Assembly: GCF_009363095.1 (NCBI RefSeq)
Contig: NZ_CP045295.1
Location: forward strand, 2,480,001 to 2,544,000
DNA from: Paenibacillus cellulositrophicus
Lineage (GTDB): Bacteria; Bacillota; Bacilli; Paenibacillales; Paenibacillaceae
DNA: 64,000 nt
Reading direction: 5' to 3'
How positions within the stretch are numbered: the first letter of the stretch is position 1; each line of letters begins with the position of its first letter. Below, piece after piece: positions 49,566 through 58,885 of this stretch. The notes beneath the pieces were generated by a model that ran no database searches, was not told the origin of the DNA, and saw nothing but the letters and a program-made list of their open reading frames with translations. The position numbers and the translations under genes are program-made.

Positions 49566-50720
49566 TTAAGAACCTGCCCCCTCCTCAGCCTCTTTGCCTG
49601 CGATCAGCAGCTGCACCCCGATCATCGCCACGATGATTACGAGCATCGCGAGAAGCGCAGCGTGAAAGCTTCCGCTGTAATCATGGATCGTTCCCACCAG
49701 CAGCGGACCGAATGCGCCGATAATGTAACCTCCGCACTGAGACATCGCGGCCCATGCCCCCGCTTCCTCCGAAGTGTTCGTCTCGACGATCGGCAGCATC
49801 AGCGCCAGCGGGAATAATCCGCCTGCCCCGATTCCCAGAAAAACGATAGCCGGCAGCATCGGCAGATGGAGCAATAACATCACAATGCCGATCAATTCAC
49901 ACACGCTGCACAAAACCAGAAACAATCTTCTTTTGCCAAAGCGGGACACCAGACCCGGAACGATTAAGGAGACAGGAACTTGGATAATCGTAAACAAGGT
50001 AAGGAACACCGCCGAGCTCGACGGACTGTACCCGAAGCTGTGCGCAATCGGTGAAATCCATGCGGTAATGGAATAGAACATGCTTGCCATAAAACCGAAA
50101 AATAACGTTAATAATATCGCTCTTTTATTACGAATGGGCAGCCTGGAACGAACCAATCTCTTCCGCTCGGCCTTGTTCCGGAGAAATGCCGACCAGATCA
50201 AGAGGGCAATAACACCCAAAATAGCCCAGCATGACAAGGTCAACGTTAAGCTGTGATGACTCCGGTCGTAAATCGGAATGGAGAAGGCGGATGCTAAAGC
50301 TGCCCCCACAGTCATTGATGCGGAGTAGATGCTGACGATGCCGGGCTTCGTCGGGAAATATTTTTTAATAAAACCGGACAATAGAGGCCCTGCCAAACTG
50401 ATTCCGATCCCGCCTACCAACGCTGTAACCACCAGGATCGTGACGGAGCCGACGATTCCTCGCAAAGCAGTGCCTCCTGTAATAAGCAGCAAGGCGAAGG
50501 CAATCGTGCGTTCCAGCCCAAGCCGATCACTCAGCGCCGTCGCTGCAGGAGCAAAAATCCCCATACATAATACAGGCAGCGTCGTGAGCAGACTTGCGGT
50601 CAGCCCGCTCATTCCCAAATCGCTCTGCATGGTACCGAGCAAAGGGGCAACCGACGTAAGAATTGGCCTCAGGTTCAACGCCGCGATAAATATAGCTAAT
50701 AATAAATAGAACTTTCTCAT
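49566..50720 (-). CDS. CynX/NimT-family MFS transporter
   Basis: A 384-residue major-facilitator transporter with about twelve helices. The opening IAALNLRPILTSVAPLLGTMQSDLGMS is diagnostic for the cyanate-permease (CynX/NimT) group. The gene is ATG 50720, behind GGAGGA; the upstream frame belongs to the promoter. It is divergent to a LysR-type gene with a 119-bp gap, the layout of a LysR-controlled transporter. Substrate unknown; nitroimidazole, cyanate and small anions are known for relatives. Confidence 0.9.
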   Translation of the reverse strand: MRKFYLLLAIFIAALNLRPILTSVAPLLGTMQSDLGMSGLTASLLTTLPVLCMGIFAPAATALSDRLGLERTIAFALLLITGGTALRGIVGSVTILVVTALVGGIGISLAGPLLSGFIKKYFPTKPGIVSIYSASMTVGAALASAFSIPIYDRSHHSLTLTLSCWAILGVIALLIWSAFLRNKAERKRLVRSRLPIRNKRAILLTLFFGFMASMFYSITAWISPIAHSFGYSPSSSAVFLTLFTIIQVPVSLIVPGLVSRFGKRRLFLVLCSVCELIGIVMLLLHLPMLPAIVFLGIGAGGLFPLALMLPIVETNTSEEAGAWAAMSQCGGYIIGAFGPLLVGTIHDYSGSFHAALLAMLVIIVAMIGVQLLIAGKEAEEGAGS

Positions 50721-50805
50721 CGATTTCCTCCACCCATCTGCTTTATGTACATTCAGTATATGGAACCGCCTTTCATTGTTCAATCCTATAATTTATATTA
50801 TTATG

Positions 50806-50820
50806 ATAGTAAAATACTAT
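50806..50820. promoter_or_regulatory. LysR-type operator palindrome ATAGTA-AAA-TACTAT
   Basis: ATAGTA-N3-TACTAT is a perfect 6+3+6 palindrome, 20 bp before the LysR start. It fits the T-N11-A recognition rule for LysR-type regulators (T at 50807 to A at 50819). Such sites usually serve autorepression and activation of the divergent target. Confidence 0.72.
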
Positions 50821-50839
50821 TAAAATCAGGAGAACCTGC

Positions 50840-51748
50840 ATGGACACTCGAAATATACAGTACTTTATGGCCGTATATGAGCATCTTCATTTTACAAAAG
50901 CCGCCGATGAGCTAGGCATCTCCCAGCCCACACTAAGCCAGCAGATTCGCATCCTTGAAGCGGAGTTCGGCATGCCGCTCTTCGACCGCATCGGCAAGAA
51001 GGTGGTTGCGACGGAAGCCGGTAGGCTACTGCGGGAGTATGGAACGAAAATGCTGCAGGCGGAACGGGATGCCAAAAATGCCATCAAGGAGCTCCAGTCC
51101 GGCAAACAAGGCACCGTTCGGCTGGCCGTGCTGCCTTCTGACCTGGATTTTCAGCTCGTTCCGCTGTTTGTCCAGTTCAAATCCACCTATCCTGACATCC
51201 AGCTGCAGGCCTTCTCTACGATCTTCGTCCAGGACGAAGTGCTTAACCATAAAGTAGATCTTGGCATTGGATTACGCGGGCCGGTCGATAAAAGGCTGAC
51301 CCAAATTCCGCTTGGATGCGAACCCTATCATCTATTCGTGAATTCGGCAAGCGAGCTCGCCGACAGGAAGGAGATCACGCTGGAGGAACTGAAGGAGCAT
51401 GCCTTAGTGATGTATCCCAAAGGGTATCTCGGCCGCGATCTGGTTGATGATGTATGCAGACAAGAGGGCTTCGAATTAACGACAGTGATGGAGGCCAGTT
51501 CAGCCACTTCGCTGCTGCAATTAGTATCAGCAGGGGTAGGCGCGACGATTCAACCGGCTGGATTGCTCAGACAAAATCCGGAGCGGCCCGAAATTGCATC
51601 GATCCCAATTACTGGACCGACGCCTGTGCGTTATCTCGAGCTGATGTATTATGCGGATCGATTTATTAGCGGCTCCCAGCAGCAATTGACGAATTGGCTC
51701 GTCGATTACTTTAACGCCAATATAGGCCAGAATCCGCATGACGGTTAG
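50840..51748 (+). CDS. LysR-family regulator (CynR-like)
   Basis: A 302-residue regulator. The N-terminal winged helix MDTRNIQYFMAVYEHLHFTKAADELGISQPTLSQQIRILEAEFGMPLFDRIGKKVVATEAG is the LysR signature. The effector domain starts near residue 90 (GTVRLAVLPSDLDFQLVPLFVQFKSTYPDIQLQAF). AGGAG precedes ATG 50840. Its partner is the divergent transporter, and together they look like a transport-on-demand pair. Confidence 0.93.
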   Translation: MDTRNIQYFMAVYEHLHFTKAADELGISQPTLSQQIRILEAEFGMPLFDRIGKKVVATEAGRLLREYGTKMLQAERDAKNAIKELQSGKQGTVRLAVLPSDLDFQLVPLFVQFKSTYPDIQLQAFSTIFVQDEVLNHKVDLGIGLRGPVDKRLTQIPLGCEPYHLFVNSASELADRKEITLEELKEHALVMYPKGYLGRDLVDDVCRQEGFELTTVMEASSATSLLQLVSAGVGATIQPAGLLRQNPERPEIASIPITGPTPVRYLELMYYADRFISGSQQQLTNWLVDYFNANIGQNPHDG

Positions 51749-51889
51749 GCTGGAGGCACATCAATACGGCTCCCAGGCTCCAAGATGGCATTTACTAGGC
51801 ACCGACACCGAGTGGAATGGCTTTTATCAAGCGATTTCCATCTCTTGCGGGCCTTTCTACCCAGTCTGATTGGCATGAGGTACTGAAAA

Positions 51890-51924
51890 AAAGCCCGATA
51901 CACCTGCCGGTAGATTCGGGCTTT
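51890..51924 (-). terminator. Terminator of the SLH protein gene
   Basis: AAAGCCCGA (51890-51898) pairs with TCGGGCTTT (51916-51924) around a 17-nt loop, with A7 on the + strand to the left giving a T run for the - strand gene. Confidence 0.85.
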
Positions 51925-51930
51925 GCATGC

Positions 51931-54045
51931 TTATTCCTCGAAAAACTGATTTTTATCCACGCCGGAAACGTTTAGCTGAATGTCCGTCGAATTGGCAACC
52001 AGTCTGAACTGATTGTCGTTTACCTTTTCTGCTACGGCAGATACGGATGCACCTTGCAGCTGGCGATTAATGGCTCCAACCAAGGCATCCATGGTGGCAT
52101 ACCGCGAAACTAACGTGACGACGGCTGTATGCTCCCCATCGCTCACGTTAAACGTCCGATTCTTGCTATGGTCGATATCGCTTCCGTTATATTGGCTCTG
52201 TGGAAAGAAATATTGCCAGTCAGATCCGCCTAACGTAACGGAAGACTCCGAGCCGGTATTGAATGCAAAGATCGAGAACGTATCCCCGAATCCGACGGCA
52301 CCCAAAGTTCGCTCCCCCAGGTCGATTCCATGCGCATTGCAGTAATCCTGAATAAAACTGTCGACGGCCGAGCCCACGACTTGCCCTGCAGTAAACTCAC
52401 CTAAGGGAATATTCCATGTCAAATCAATAGGGATCGTTATCTTCCCGTCGCTGATCGTGAAATGTTTGGGCGCGCTTTGGAAGTCAGTCGTTTGGACCTG
52501 GAAGCTCTCCCCTCGGGCTTGCGTTGCATAGATGGTGGAAAAGTCAAAATCGGCGATGGTTTTGCTCGTGATCACCTCTGGTTCGTCCTTGATAGCTTTC
52601 ACGCGAATACTAATCTCTTTCGTATCGGAAGCAGCTCCTGCGACGATGTTCGCGACAAGGACGACGTCCGTGTTTTCGTTCAATCCTTCATGCTGCACGC
52701 TGCCGGTCGTTATATCCACGATCGTTGATTGCTCTGTATTTTTCAGGATCCAAGTAATTGTCGCGCCGTCTTGGGCGTTTGGCAGCTCGATCTTTTCCGC
52801 AACGCCGTTGTAAACAACCTGCAAATTCCCTTTGGCCACGGCCACGATTTTCAAATCCCTGATCATGTCCTCGGCGTCCGTCAGTTTGCCGATATCGCCT
52901 ACCCGCTTTTTTTGGCTATCCGTTAAACCATCGTAATGGGCGCGGGCTGACGTTACAGCCAGTTCATCGGTCAGCTTGGTATTCGCTTTCGCTGGCAATG
53001 CTGCGATTTCTGCTCGAACCGGAGCTGCCGCCGCTTCATCCAACGCTGCTTGGGCTTCCAGCTCGGCAATCGTTTGTTCGGCCTCCGTCAACTTGGCGAT
53101 ATCGCCTACCAAGGCTTTTTGCGCATCTGTTAACGCATCATAGTGTGCGCGGGCTTGGACGACGGCCGGTTTGTCGGATAACTTGATATTTGCTTTTGCA
53201 GGCAATGCTGCGATCTCGGCTTTTACCGGTTCTGCAGCGGCTTGATCCGGATTCTGATGATGAGTTTCTCCTCCTCCATTGGAGGGAGCGCCCCCGCCGG
53301 AAGATGGCGTCGACGGAATCGGAGTCGGAGTCGGTGTTGGTTTTGGTGTTGGGGTAGGAGTTGTGGGCGACATTGGCGTTGCGGGCGGTACTACGGGCGG
53401 CTGGGTGCTGCCTTCGTCAGCCTTTGCCTTGTCGTTCAGAAACTGGACCGTCACCAGGGCTGCGTCCTGGCGGGTCGCCTGATTTCCGGGATTGAATGTA
53501 CCGTCGGGGTAACCATGTATGAGTCCTAATTCAACGGCAGCGGCAACAGCATCTTTGGCCCATGCGGAGATGGATCCAGCGTCGGAGAACGTTAAATTAC
53601 TTCCTTTTCCTGCAGGGTTGACGCCTAGGGCGTTCACGAAAATCACTGCCATTTGCTCGCGGGTGAGGTTTTGGCCCGCTCCGAAAATCCCGTTCCCCAT
53701 GCCTTTGAACAATCCGGCCTTGAACGCCGCTTCCACGGCAGCATAGGCATAGTTTTCTTTCGGTACGTCTTTGAAGGTCGGCGTTACCGGCGGATGGCTA
53801 AGATCCAATTGGAGCGCTCTGGCCATGATGATCGCAAAATCCTGCCGCTGGATACCGCTAGCCGGATTGAATATTCCATCGCCTGTTCCATGGATGATTC
53901 CTTTACTAACAAGCTCATTTATCGCGTCTTTGGCATGACTGTTTGAAATGTCGGACAGGGACGCATCTGCGGATACATGCGGCACCAGGGCGCCCAGCAG
54001 GGCAGCCGCCGATAGAATCGATATCGATTTCCCTTTTAAACTCAT
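51931..54045 (-). CDS. S-layer-homology-domain surface protein
   Basis: A 704-residue exported protein. The signal peptide (MSLKGKSISILSAAALLGALVPHVSA) precedes three SLH units (about 27-200) with the marks DAINELVSKGIIHGTGDGIFNPASGIQRQDFAIIMARAL, VEAAFKAGLFKGMGNGIFGAGQNLTREQMAVIFVNAL and VAAAVELGLIHGYPDGTFNPGNQATRQDAALVTVQFL, which bind pyruvylated wall polymer. A Pro/Thr linker follows. Two related helical repeats (AAEPVKAEIAALPAKANIKLSDKPAVVQARAHYDALTDAQK, AAAPVRAEIAALPAKANTKLTDELAVTSARAHYDGLTDSQK) come next, then a beta-rich C terminus. ATG 54045 follows GGGAGGAAA. An adhesion or wall-structure role is likely. Confidence 0.88.
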   Translation of the reverse strand: MSLKGKSISILSAAALLGALVPHVSADASLSDISNSHAKDAINELVSKGIIHGTGDGIFNPASGIQRQDFAIIMARALQLDLSHPPVTPTFKDVPKENYAYAAVEAAFKAGLFKGMGNGIFGAGQNLTREQMAVIFVNALGVNPAGKGSNLTFSDAGSISAWAKDAVAAAVELGLIHGYPDGTFNPGNQATRQDAALVTVQFLNDKAKADEGSTQPPVVPPATPMSPTTPTPTPKPTPTPTPIPSTPSSGGGAPSNGGGETHHQNPDQAAAEPVKAEIAALPAKANIKLSDKPAVVQARAHYDALTDAQKALVGDIAKLTEAEQTIAELEAQAALDEAAAAPVRAEIAALPAKANTKLTDELAVTSARAHYDGLTDSQKKRVGDIGKLTDAEDMIRDLKIVAVAKGNLQVVYNGVAEKIELPNAQDGATITWILKNTEQSTIVDITTGSVQHEGLNENTDVVLVANIVAGAASDTKEISIRVKAIKDEPEVITSKTIADFDFSTIYATQARGESFQVQTTDFQSAPKHFTISDGKITIPIDLTWNIPLGEFTAGQVVGSAVDSFIQDYCNAHGIDLGERTLGAVGFGDTFSIFAFNTGSESSVTLGGSDWQYFFPQSQYNGSDIDHSKNRTFNVSDGEHTAVVTLVSRYATMDALVGAINRQLQGASVSAVAEKVNDNQFRLVANSTDIQLNVSGVDKNQFFEE

Positions 54046-54392
54046 CAGGATATTTCCTCCCAAATAATAAAATCGCTAGAATCAACGCGTTGATCTGCCG
54101 ACGGCATAAGCCCCGGGCTATAACGATGCGATCGAATCCATGCGGATGCTGCCTCTCATTCTAGCGCCGATAGATTAACGTCATGTTAATCCCCCATGGT
54201 TTACTCCTCTAAGGCATGGGTTCCGGCGCGTATTCATGATCCCCCTCCTTTGCATCCTTATTTGATTGTTTAGAGCTGTATTTTAATACTATAAAGCGAT
54301 TTTGTATAATAGAAAATCCCCCGTAAGGGGGACGCCGGGAGAAGGAAAAGGGGAATATCTTATTCTCATTATTTATGTGTACCCTTCCCCAT

Positions 54393-54709
54393 CTATTTTT
54401 CAGGAAAATTCGTCTTTGAGTAATACCGAACCGTCTTCCCGGTTCTTTCAGCATACTCAATTTCTTTTTTTGTGCTGCTCCCAATATAACCTTCGACATC
54501 AATGACAAAGATTTCATCGGACAAATCAATTTTTTTAAATGAAGATCGCCAAGCAGTTCTGCCTGTTCTGTCGTCAATTCGATTCCTTCACTTTGCTCAA
54601 AGAACGCTAGACTTAGCACAATATTTCCCTTAAGCGTTAAATAAGCGTTGACCTGTTCGAATTGCCTTTTGAATTTAGTAGACCCGCATAAAGTAATTAC
54701 TCGCATCAT
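54393..54709 (-). pseudogene. Nucleoside 2-deoxyribosyltransferase-like gene, frameshifted in an A7 run
   Basis: The first frame (54537-54709) encodes MMRVITLCGSTKFKRQFEQVNAYLTLKGNIVLSLAFF...LGDLHLKK. The next frame continues IDLSDEIFVIDVEGYIGSSTKKEIEYAERTGKTVRYYSKTNFPEK to a TAG at 54393. Joining them needs one extra A in the A7 run at 54530-54536. The rejoined sequence, about 104 residues, has the conserved layout of the deoxyribosyltransferase-like group (CGSTKF start, DEIFVIDVEGYIG, KEIEYA). This may be a real mutation, a phase-variable run, or a sequencing error. Confidence 0.72.
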
Positions 54710-54837
54710 TTCACCCTCTCAAACCCAAAGAGCAAGCTTTCTATTCGTCATCATACCATTTTAACCAGACTTCAAATAGACGCCCTTCAGATGCTGTGTT
54801 AGAATTCCTTCATGTGGAAAAAGAGGAGTGAAGCAAC

Positions 54838-55347
54838 GTGCCAAAAGACCAGCTGCAGCAATTAATTGCTCTCCGTGAACAGGGGCGCGCCAACCAGGAT
54901 CAAGAACTTCTGGCCGATGTGCGCGCCCGGCTGTTGGAGCTGCTGAACGAAGATCCGAATGATGCGCAGGTGAACTACCAGACCGCAATCGCCCATGACA
55001 ACTCGGGATTGGGGAAAGAAGCCATCCCCTACTACGAACGCGCCCTGCAGCTCGGCCTTTCCGGTAACGATCTGGAGCGCTGTCTGCTCGGTCTGGGGAG
55101 CACCTACCGGTACTGGGGCCAATATGAGAAGTCGATCGCAACGCTCCGCAGGGGCGTTCAGGAGTTCCCTGACAACCGGGCACTCCGGGTTTTTCTGGCC
55201 ATGGCGCTGTACAACGGCCAGCAGTATAAAGAAAGCGTCGAACTCCTGATTACCAATCTCATGGAATCGACTACGGATGAAAAGCTGCTTTATTTCAAGC
55301 GCGGCATTTTGGCCTATACGGAAGACTTGGACGAAACCGCAGAGTAG
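54838..55347 (+). CDS. Tetratricopeptide-repeat protein
   Basis: A 169-residue cytoplasmic protein with several TPR-like helical pairs: AQVNYQTAIAHDNSGLGKEAIPYYERALQLGLSGNDLERCLLGLGSTYRYWGQYEKSIATLRRGVQEFPDNRALRVFLAMALYNGQQYKESVELL. The start is GTG 54838, behind AAGAGGAG. It is a protein-interaction scaffold with no enzymatic part. The partner is unknown and the neighbours do not tell. Single gene with its own terminator. Confidence 0.87.
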   Translation: MPKDQLQQLIALREQGRANQDQELLADVRARLLELLNEDPNDAQVNYQTAIAHDNSGLGKEAIPYYERALQLGLSGNDLERCLLGLGSTYRYWGQYEKSIATLRRGVQEFPDNRALRVFLAMALYNGQQYKESVELLITNLMESTTDEKLLYFKRGILAYTEDLDETAE

Positions 55348-55421
55348 GCAGCTTTTTCGTAAAATCCGGGGCGGTTCAGCATCTAACCCTCGGCGTTCTC
55401 ATGAATCTCGCACGTTAGCAG

Positions 55422-55454
55422 AACAGCCTGCCGGCTTAGGCCGACAGGCTGTTT
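55422..55454 (+). terminator. Terminator of the TPR gene
   Basis: AACAGCCTG (55422-55430) and CAGGCTGTT (55445-55453), plus CGGC/GCCG inside (55432-55435 with 55440-55443), form a stem with a small asymmetric bulge and TTAG loop. TTTCATT follows. Confidence 0.85.
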
Positions 55455-55488
55455 CATTGCAGAAACCATGCGGATATTCTGTTTCTTT

Positions 55489-56202
55489 TTACTTTTTAGC
55501 AGCAAAGATAAAGGAATTGGCATGGAGCCCCGCCTGCTGGAATTCCCAGTCTCCGTATATATTCACCTGCTGAAAGCCTGCAGCAAGCAGATCCTGCCTG
55601 AGCGTCTCCCTCTCCCTAAAAATCAGCGTGTCGTCTTCGCTCCGAACCTCATGGGTATCCAAATTTTCATAAAAAGTATCGTATGCCACCAGGGGCAGAT
55701 GAACCGAGGTCGTCTCATGCCAGGTTCTGATGTTCGCCTTCGTTGCCGGATCCACGACTTCACTAAGAGAGTGCTCCTTGGTCCAGCGTTCCCAAGCGCG
55801 TGCGAGAGGATTTCTGGTGTCGAACAGAAGATACCCTCCCGGCCTCAAGGACTGAGAAATGTTGTGCAGCGTGGCTGTCCATTCCGCGTCCGTCACAAAA
55901 ACCTGTGCCACGTTGGACGTCATCATCACCACATCAAACCGCTCCGCCCCCAGTTTCTCGGACGTTCCAACCTCCCATAGTACGGCGTTCTCTGTGTCCT
56001 TCTGCTTGGCAATCCGAATCGACGCCTCGTCGGGATCCAAACCGGTCACGTGATAACCCTTACCCGCCAAATGCAGCGTCAGCCTTCCGGTTCCGCAGCC
56101 TAAATCGGCTATTCCGTCAGGCTTGATCCGCTCAATGATGCGCACGAAAAATGTGTCGTCCTTCCCCCATCGGTTCAATTGATCGTAAATCGATTCGAAC
56201 AT
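55489..56202 (-). CDS. Class I SAM-dependent methyltransferase
   Basis: A 237-residue methyltransferase. The SAM-binding motif IADLGCGTGRLTLHLAGKGYHVTGLDPDEASI (about 31-62) is typical, followed by FDVVMMTSNVAQVF and LRPGGYLLFDTRNP. The target molecule is unknown. GGGAGGG lies before ATG 56202. It stands alone, convergent with the TPR gene. Confidence 0.88.
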   Translation of the reverse strand: MFESIYDQLNRWGKDDTFFVRIIERIKPDGIADLGCGTGRLTLHLAGKGYHVTGLDPDEASIRIAKQKDTENAVLWEVGTSEKLGAERFDVVMMTSNVAQVFVTDAEWTATLHNISQSLRPGGYLLFDTRNPLARAWERWTKEHSLSEVVDPATKANIRTWHETTSVHLPLVAYDTFYENLDTHEVRSEDDTLIFRERETLRQDLLAAGFQQVNIYGDWEFQQAGLHANSFIFAAKK

Positions 56203-56389
56203 CTTTTCCCTCCCGATTCGCTTCCTGAATTTTCGCTATTCTGATCATAGTTCATTGGCCTTTAGGGGGATAGGGAAAGAAAAAATATAGCCGTTTAATA
56301 TCCATGTAAGGGATGGAATGCATAGACGCAGACTGGAAGTTGCATCCTAATGATAAATGGATTTAAGACAAGGGAGGCATCGAAACGAA

Positions 56390-56563
56390 ATGGAAAAGGA
56401 TAACCACTTAGCCAACGAAGCGGAAGCGAAGGAACAAGCGGCCAAAGCAAACCGCAACAAGGGTCCGGAAGCCCCGGACACCGAATTCGCCGGAGAACTC
56501 AGCCGCAGCGATATCAAGTCCGCGTTCAAAAATCCGGTAACCGGCGAAGAACGGTTATATTAA
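56390..56563 (+). CDS. Small charged protein of unknown function
   Basis: A 57-residue, strongly hydrophilic protein (MEKDNHLANEAEAKEQAAKANRNKG..., then APDTEFAGELSRSDIKSAFKNPVTGEERLY). The GGGAGG site (about 56372-56377) supports ATG 56390 over the earlier in-frame ATG 56357. The Ala/Lys/Glu-rich first half looks disordered. I do not recognise a family; spore-associated small proteins have this kind of composition, but that is only a resemblance. A hairpin repeat follows. Confidence 0.5.
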   Translation: MEKDNHLANEAEAKEQAAKANRNKGPEAPDTEFAGELSRSDIKSAFKNPVTGEERLY

Positions 56564-56628
56564 TTCCGCTTAACGTGAATCAACATTCGGTGCAAGAGCT
56601 CGGACAGTCGTAACCAAGTAACAAAAAT

Positions 56629-56673
56629 AAGGTTAATCTTAAAGCGCAAGAAGCGCCCTTAAGGTTAACCTTA
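56629..56673. repeat. 20-bp-stem hairpin repeat (copy 1)
   Basis: AAGGTTAATCTTAAAGCGC (56629-56647) and its near-complement up to 56671 flank a 4- or 5-nt AAGAA-like loop. The sequence recurs at 62089-62133 (copy 2). It follows the small gene and could act as a terminator. Confidence 0.8.
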
Positions 56674-56771
56674 TTGCATTTGGATTCCGGCTCTGCGGCT
56701 GTATCAACAGCAGGTCACGACCTCCCGCTTTCTTTAGATTACTTCTGTCCCGCCCATCTCACTGCGCTTTT

Positions 56772-57587
56772 TCAGGTGCTATACGGGTCAGCCAGAAAGT
56801 CGTTCACCGCTTGAGCATAACCGTTTAAATCATCGGAGTGGACACCGTGACCGCATTGTTCGAAAACGACAAGCTTGGTGCCCAGTCTTCTTGCCTGCAT
56901 GCGTCTCGCCTGATCGGTATCCAGGATAAAGCTCTTGCCGCCATGAATCAAGAGGATCGGGCAGCTTGAGCCCAGCCAGTCGTCCCACCACACCCCGTTG
57001 GATTGGGGGACGGATACCTGCAGCCCTTTCAAATCCGTTCGAAAGCCCCAGCCCCGTTCATCCTCCAGCACGCTTTCGGCAAAGTAGTCGATCGCCCGGA
57101 GTCCTGCGCTTGCAAGCGATTCCCTCAGCTGCTTCAAAGAAGGAGACCGGAACGGAAGCTGTTCAGCAAAGGAAAAATCCGCGTTAATCTCCGCGCCAAT
57201 ATCCTCAACGATCAAGGAGCTCACCAGTTCAGGATAACGGGCCGCGAATTGATAAGCATTTAATCCACCCAAAGAATGCCCCAAAATCGTAACCGGCTGT
57301 CCCCCGAGCTCCGACTGGACCAGATTCCAAATATCCATTACGTAATCTTCCCTGGCGTATTCCTGTCCGGGAGGATGATCGCTCCATCCATGTCCCCGCT
57401 GGTCCAGAGCAATCACCCGCCAATCCTTGAATCGGGCCGCCAGCTCCGAGAAGGTCCTTGCATTAGCCATGTAACCATGCAGCATCACCAGCACCTGCCT
57501 GCTGTCTCCGCCAAAATCAAGATAGGACAACTGAAGATTTCCCGATTTAAAATATTTCCTTTGTGCCAATGGAGTATGCTCCGTCAT
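56772..57587 (-). CDS. Alpha/beta-hydrolase
   Basis: A 271-residue hydrolase. LVMLHGYMANARTF carries the oxyanion region, ILGHSLGGLNAYQFAARYP the nucleophile Ser105, LLIHGGKSFILDTDQ and FEQCGHGVHSD the acid and histidine. It could be an esterase, lactonase or haloalkane-type enzyme. ATG 57587 follows AAAAAGGAGG; the long open frame further upstream lies inside the MFS gene. It is 26 bp behind the YbfB-type transporter and forms an operon with it. Confidence 0.9.
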   Translation of the reverse strand: MTEHTPLAQRKYFKSGNLQLSYLDFGGDSRQVLVMLHGYMANARTFSELAARFKDWRVIALDQRGHGWSDHPPGQEYAREDYVMDIWNLVQSELGGQPVTILGHSLGGLNAYQFAARYPELVSSLIVEDIGAEINADFSFAEQLPFRSPSLKQLRESLASAGLRAIDYFAESVLEDERGWGFRTDLKGLQVSVPQSNGVWWDDWLGSSCPILLIHGGKSFILDTDQARRMQARRLGTKLVVFEQCGHGVHSDDLNGYAQAVNDFLADPYST

Positions 57588-57613
57588 TGTACTGTTCCTC
57601 CTTTTTATACGAT

Positions 57614-58855
57614 TCAGGCGCCAAGATGCAGGTCGCGTGTTTTCGTTTTTCGCTGCTTCTGTCCATACAAGCCCGCCAACCCGGCGGAAATTCCCATAAA
57701 GATCGCGCCTGACGCCGCGCCGAATTGCAAACCGTACTGCTGCACTCCTACCCCGCCGACGATGGGTCCCATCATTTGTCCTGCCGCGAAAAAGGCGGTG
57801 GCGATGCTGAGGCATGCCGCATAGGCGCGATGTGGAACGTGGCGCCGAAGCAGCGAAGTCGTCATCAGCGGCGGAGTAATAAAAGAAACAAGTCCGATCA
57901 TCACTGCTCCTAGTGCGGTAAAGAACAAATTCCCGGTCGTTATACCGAGCACCCCGACGGTTCCCAAGGACAGCCCCGCCGCCAGTGTATACCCGCTCGG
58001 CCACCGGTCGATAGCCCTGCCGCCGATCCAGCCGTTAAACATGCCCGCCAAGCCGATACCGGACCAGATCAACCCGGCGAAGAGGGCCGGTATGCCCCTG
58101 CTTACCAGACAAGGGATCAGATACGTGAAGTAAATAATGTATCCCGCACCAAAGAAAAAATAAGAACCGATTAGGAACAAGAGCTTCTCGGGGTGAAATA
58201 GAAGCCGGTATACTTCGACACGTTGTTGATCCGGGGTTTTCACTTCTGCCTGGGACGATGAACTTCCCTGTCTCCGCTTGCTCGTGACCACCGCAAAACC
58301 GAACGCCGCCGCGATGCCGAATACGCCCATGGCTGCCCAAGCATACCGCCACCCCTGCAGATGGGACGGGTCAATCGTAAGGGGAGCGGATAAACCCGTG
58401 AGCAGAATGCCGGCGGAGCCGCCCAGCCAAATCAAGCCCGAAGCCGCTCCCTGCTCAGCCGGCCGAACGGCGTCCATTGCAATAGACAAGACGAGCACCG
58501 TGGCGAGAGCTGATAGAAATCCTATGGCAAAACGCCATAAACCGAGTTGGGCCAAATGATCGCTGAATGCCGAGCCGATCATGGCCAATCCGAGCAAAAA
58601 GCATGTCGCTTGATTGATGGCATGCTTCCGGTCCGGAAACCGCGAGATCAATGGAGGCAGGCACAAGGTCCCCGCCAAGTAACCGATAAAATTGATCGTC
58701 CCCAACATACCCAATTGACTGTAGCTCCCCCCGATTTCCCGCTGAATTCCCGGCAGAAACATGCCATAAGAGAGCCGGGAAAAACCGAGGATCACGACAA
58801 ATAACAGCGATGCCCACAAGGTGATCCCGTTCCATGCCGATTTTTGGCCCATCAT
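57614..58855 (-). CDS. YbfB/YjiJ-family MFS transporter
   Basis: A 413-residue transporter with about twelve helices. LLFVVILGFSRLSYGMFLPGIQREIGGSYSQLGMLGTINFIGYLAGTL is typical for the YbfB/YjiJ family. The first-position start may be ATG 58855 or the adjacent ATG. It is divergent from a LysR gene across 115 bp with a perfect inverted repeat. With the hydrolase it probably takes up and processes one substrate; that substrate is unknown. Confidence 0.9.
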   Translation of the reverse strand: MMGQKSAWNGITLWASLLFVVILGFSRLSYGMFLPGIQREIGGSYSQLGMLGTINFIGYLAGTLCLPPLISRFPDRKHAINQATCFLLGLAMIGSAFSDHLAQLGLWRFAIGFLSALATVLVLSIAMDAVRPAEQGAASGLIWLGGSAGILLTGLSAPLTIDPSHLQGWRYAWAAMGVFGIAAAFGFAVVTSKRRQGSSSSQAEVKTPDQQRVEVYRLLFHPEKLLFLIGSYFFFGAGYIIYFTYLIPCLVSRGIPALFAGLIWSGIGLAGMFNGWIGGRAIDRWPSGYTLAAGLSLGTVGVLGITTGNLFFTALGAVMIGLVSFITPPLMTTSLLRRHVPHRAYAACLSIATAFFAAGQMMGPIVGGVGVQQYGLQFGAASGAIFMGISAGLAGLYGQKQRKTKTRDLHLGA

Positions 58856-58885
58856 TTGATTTCCCTTCCATTGTTTGGCTTGAAA

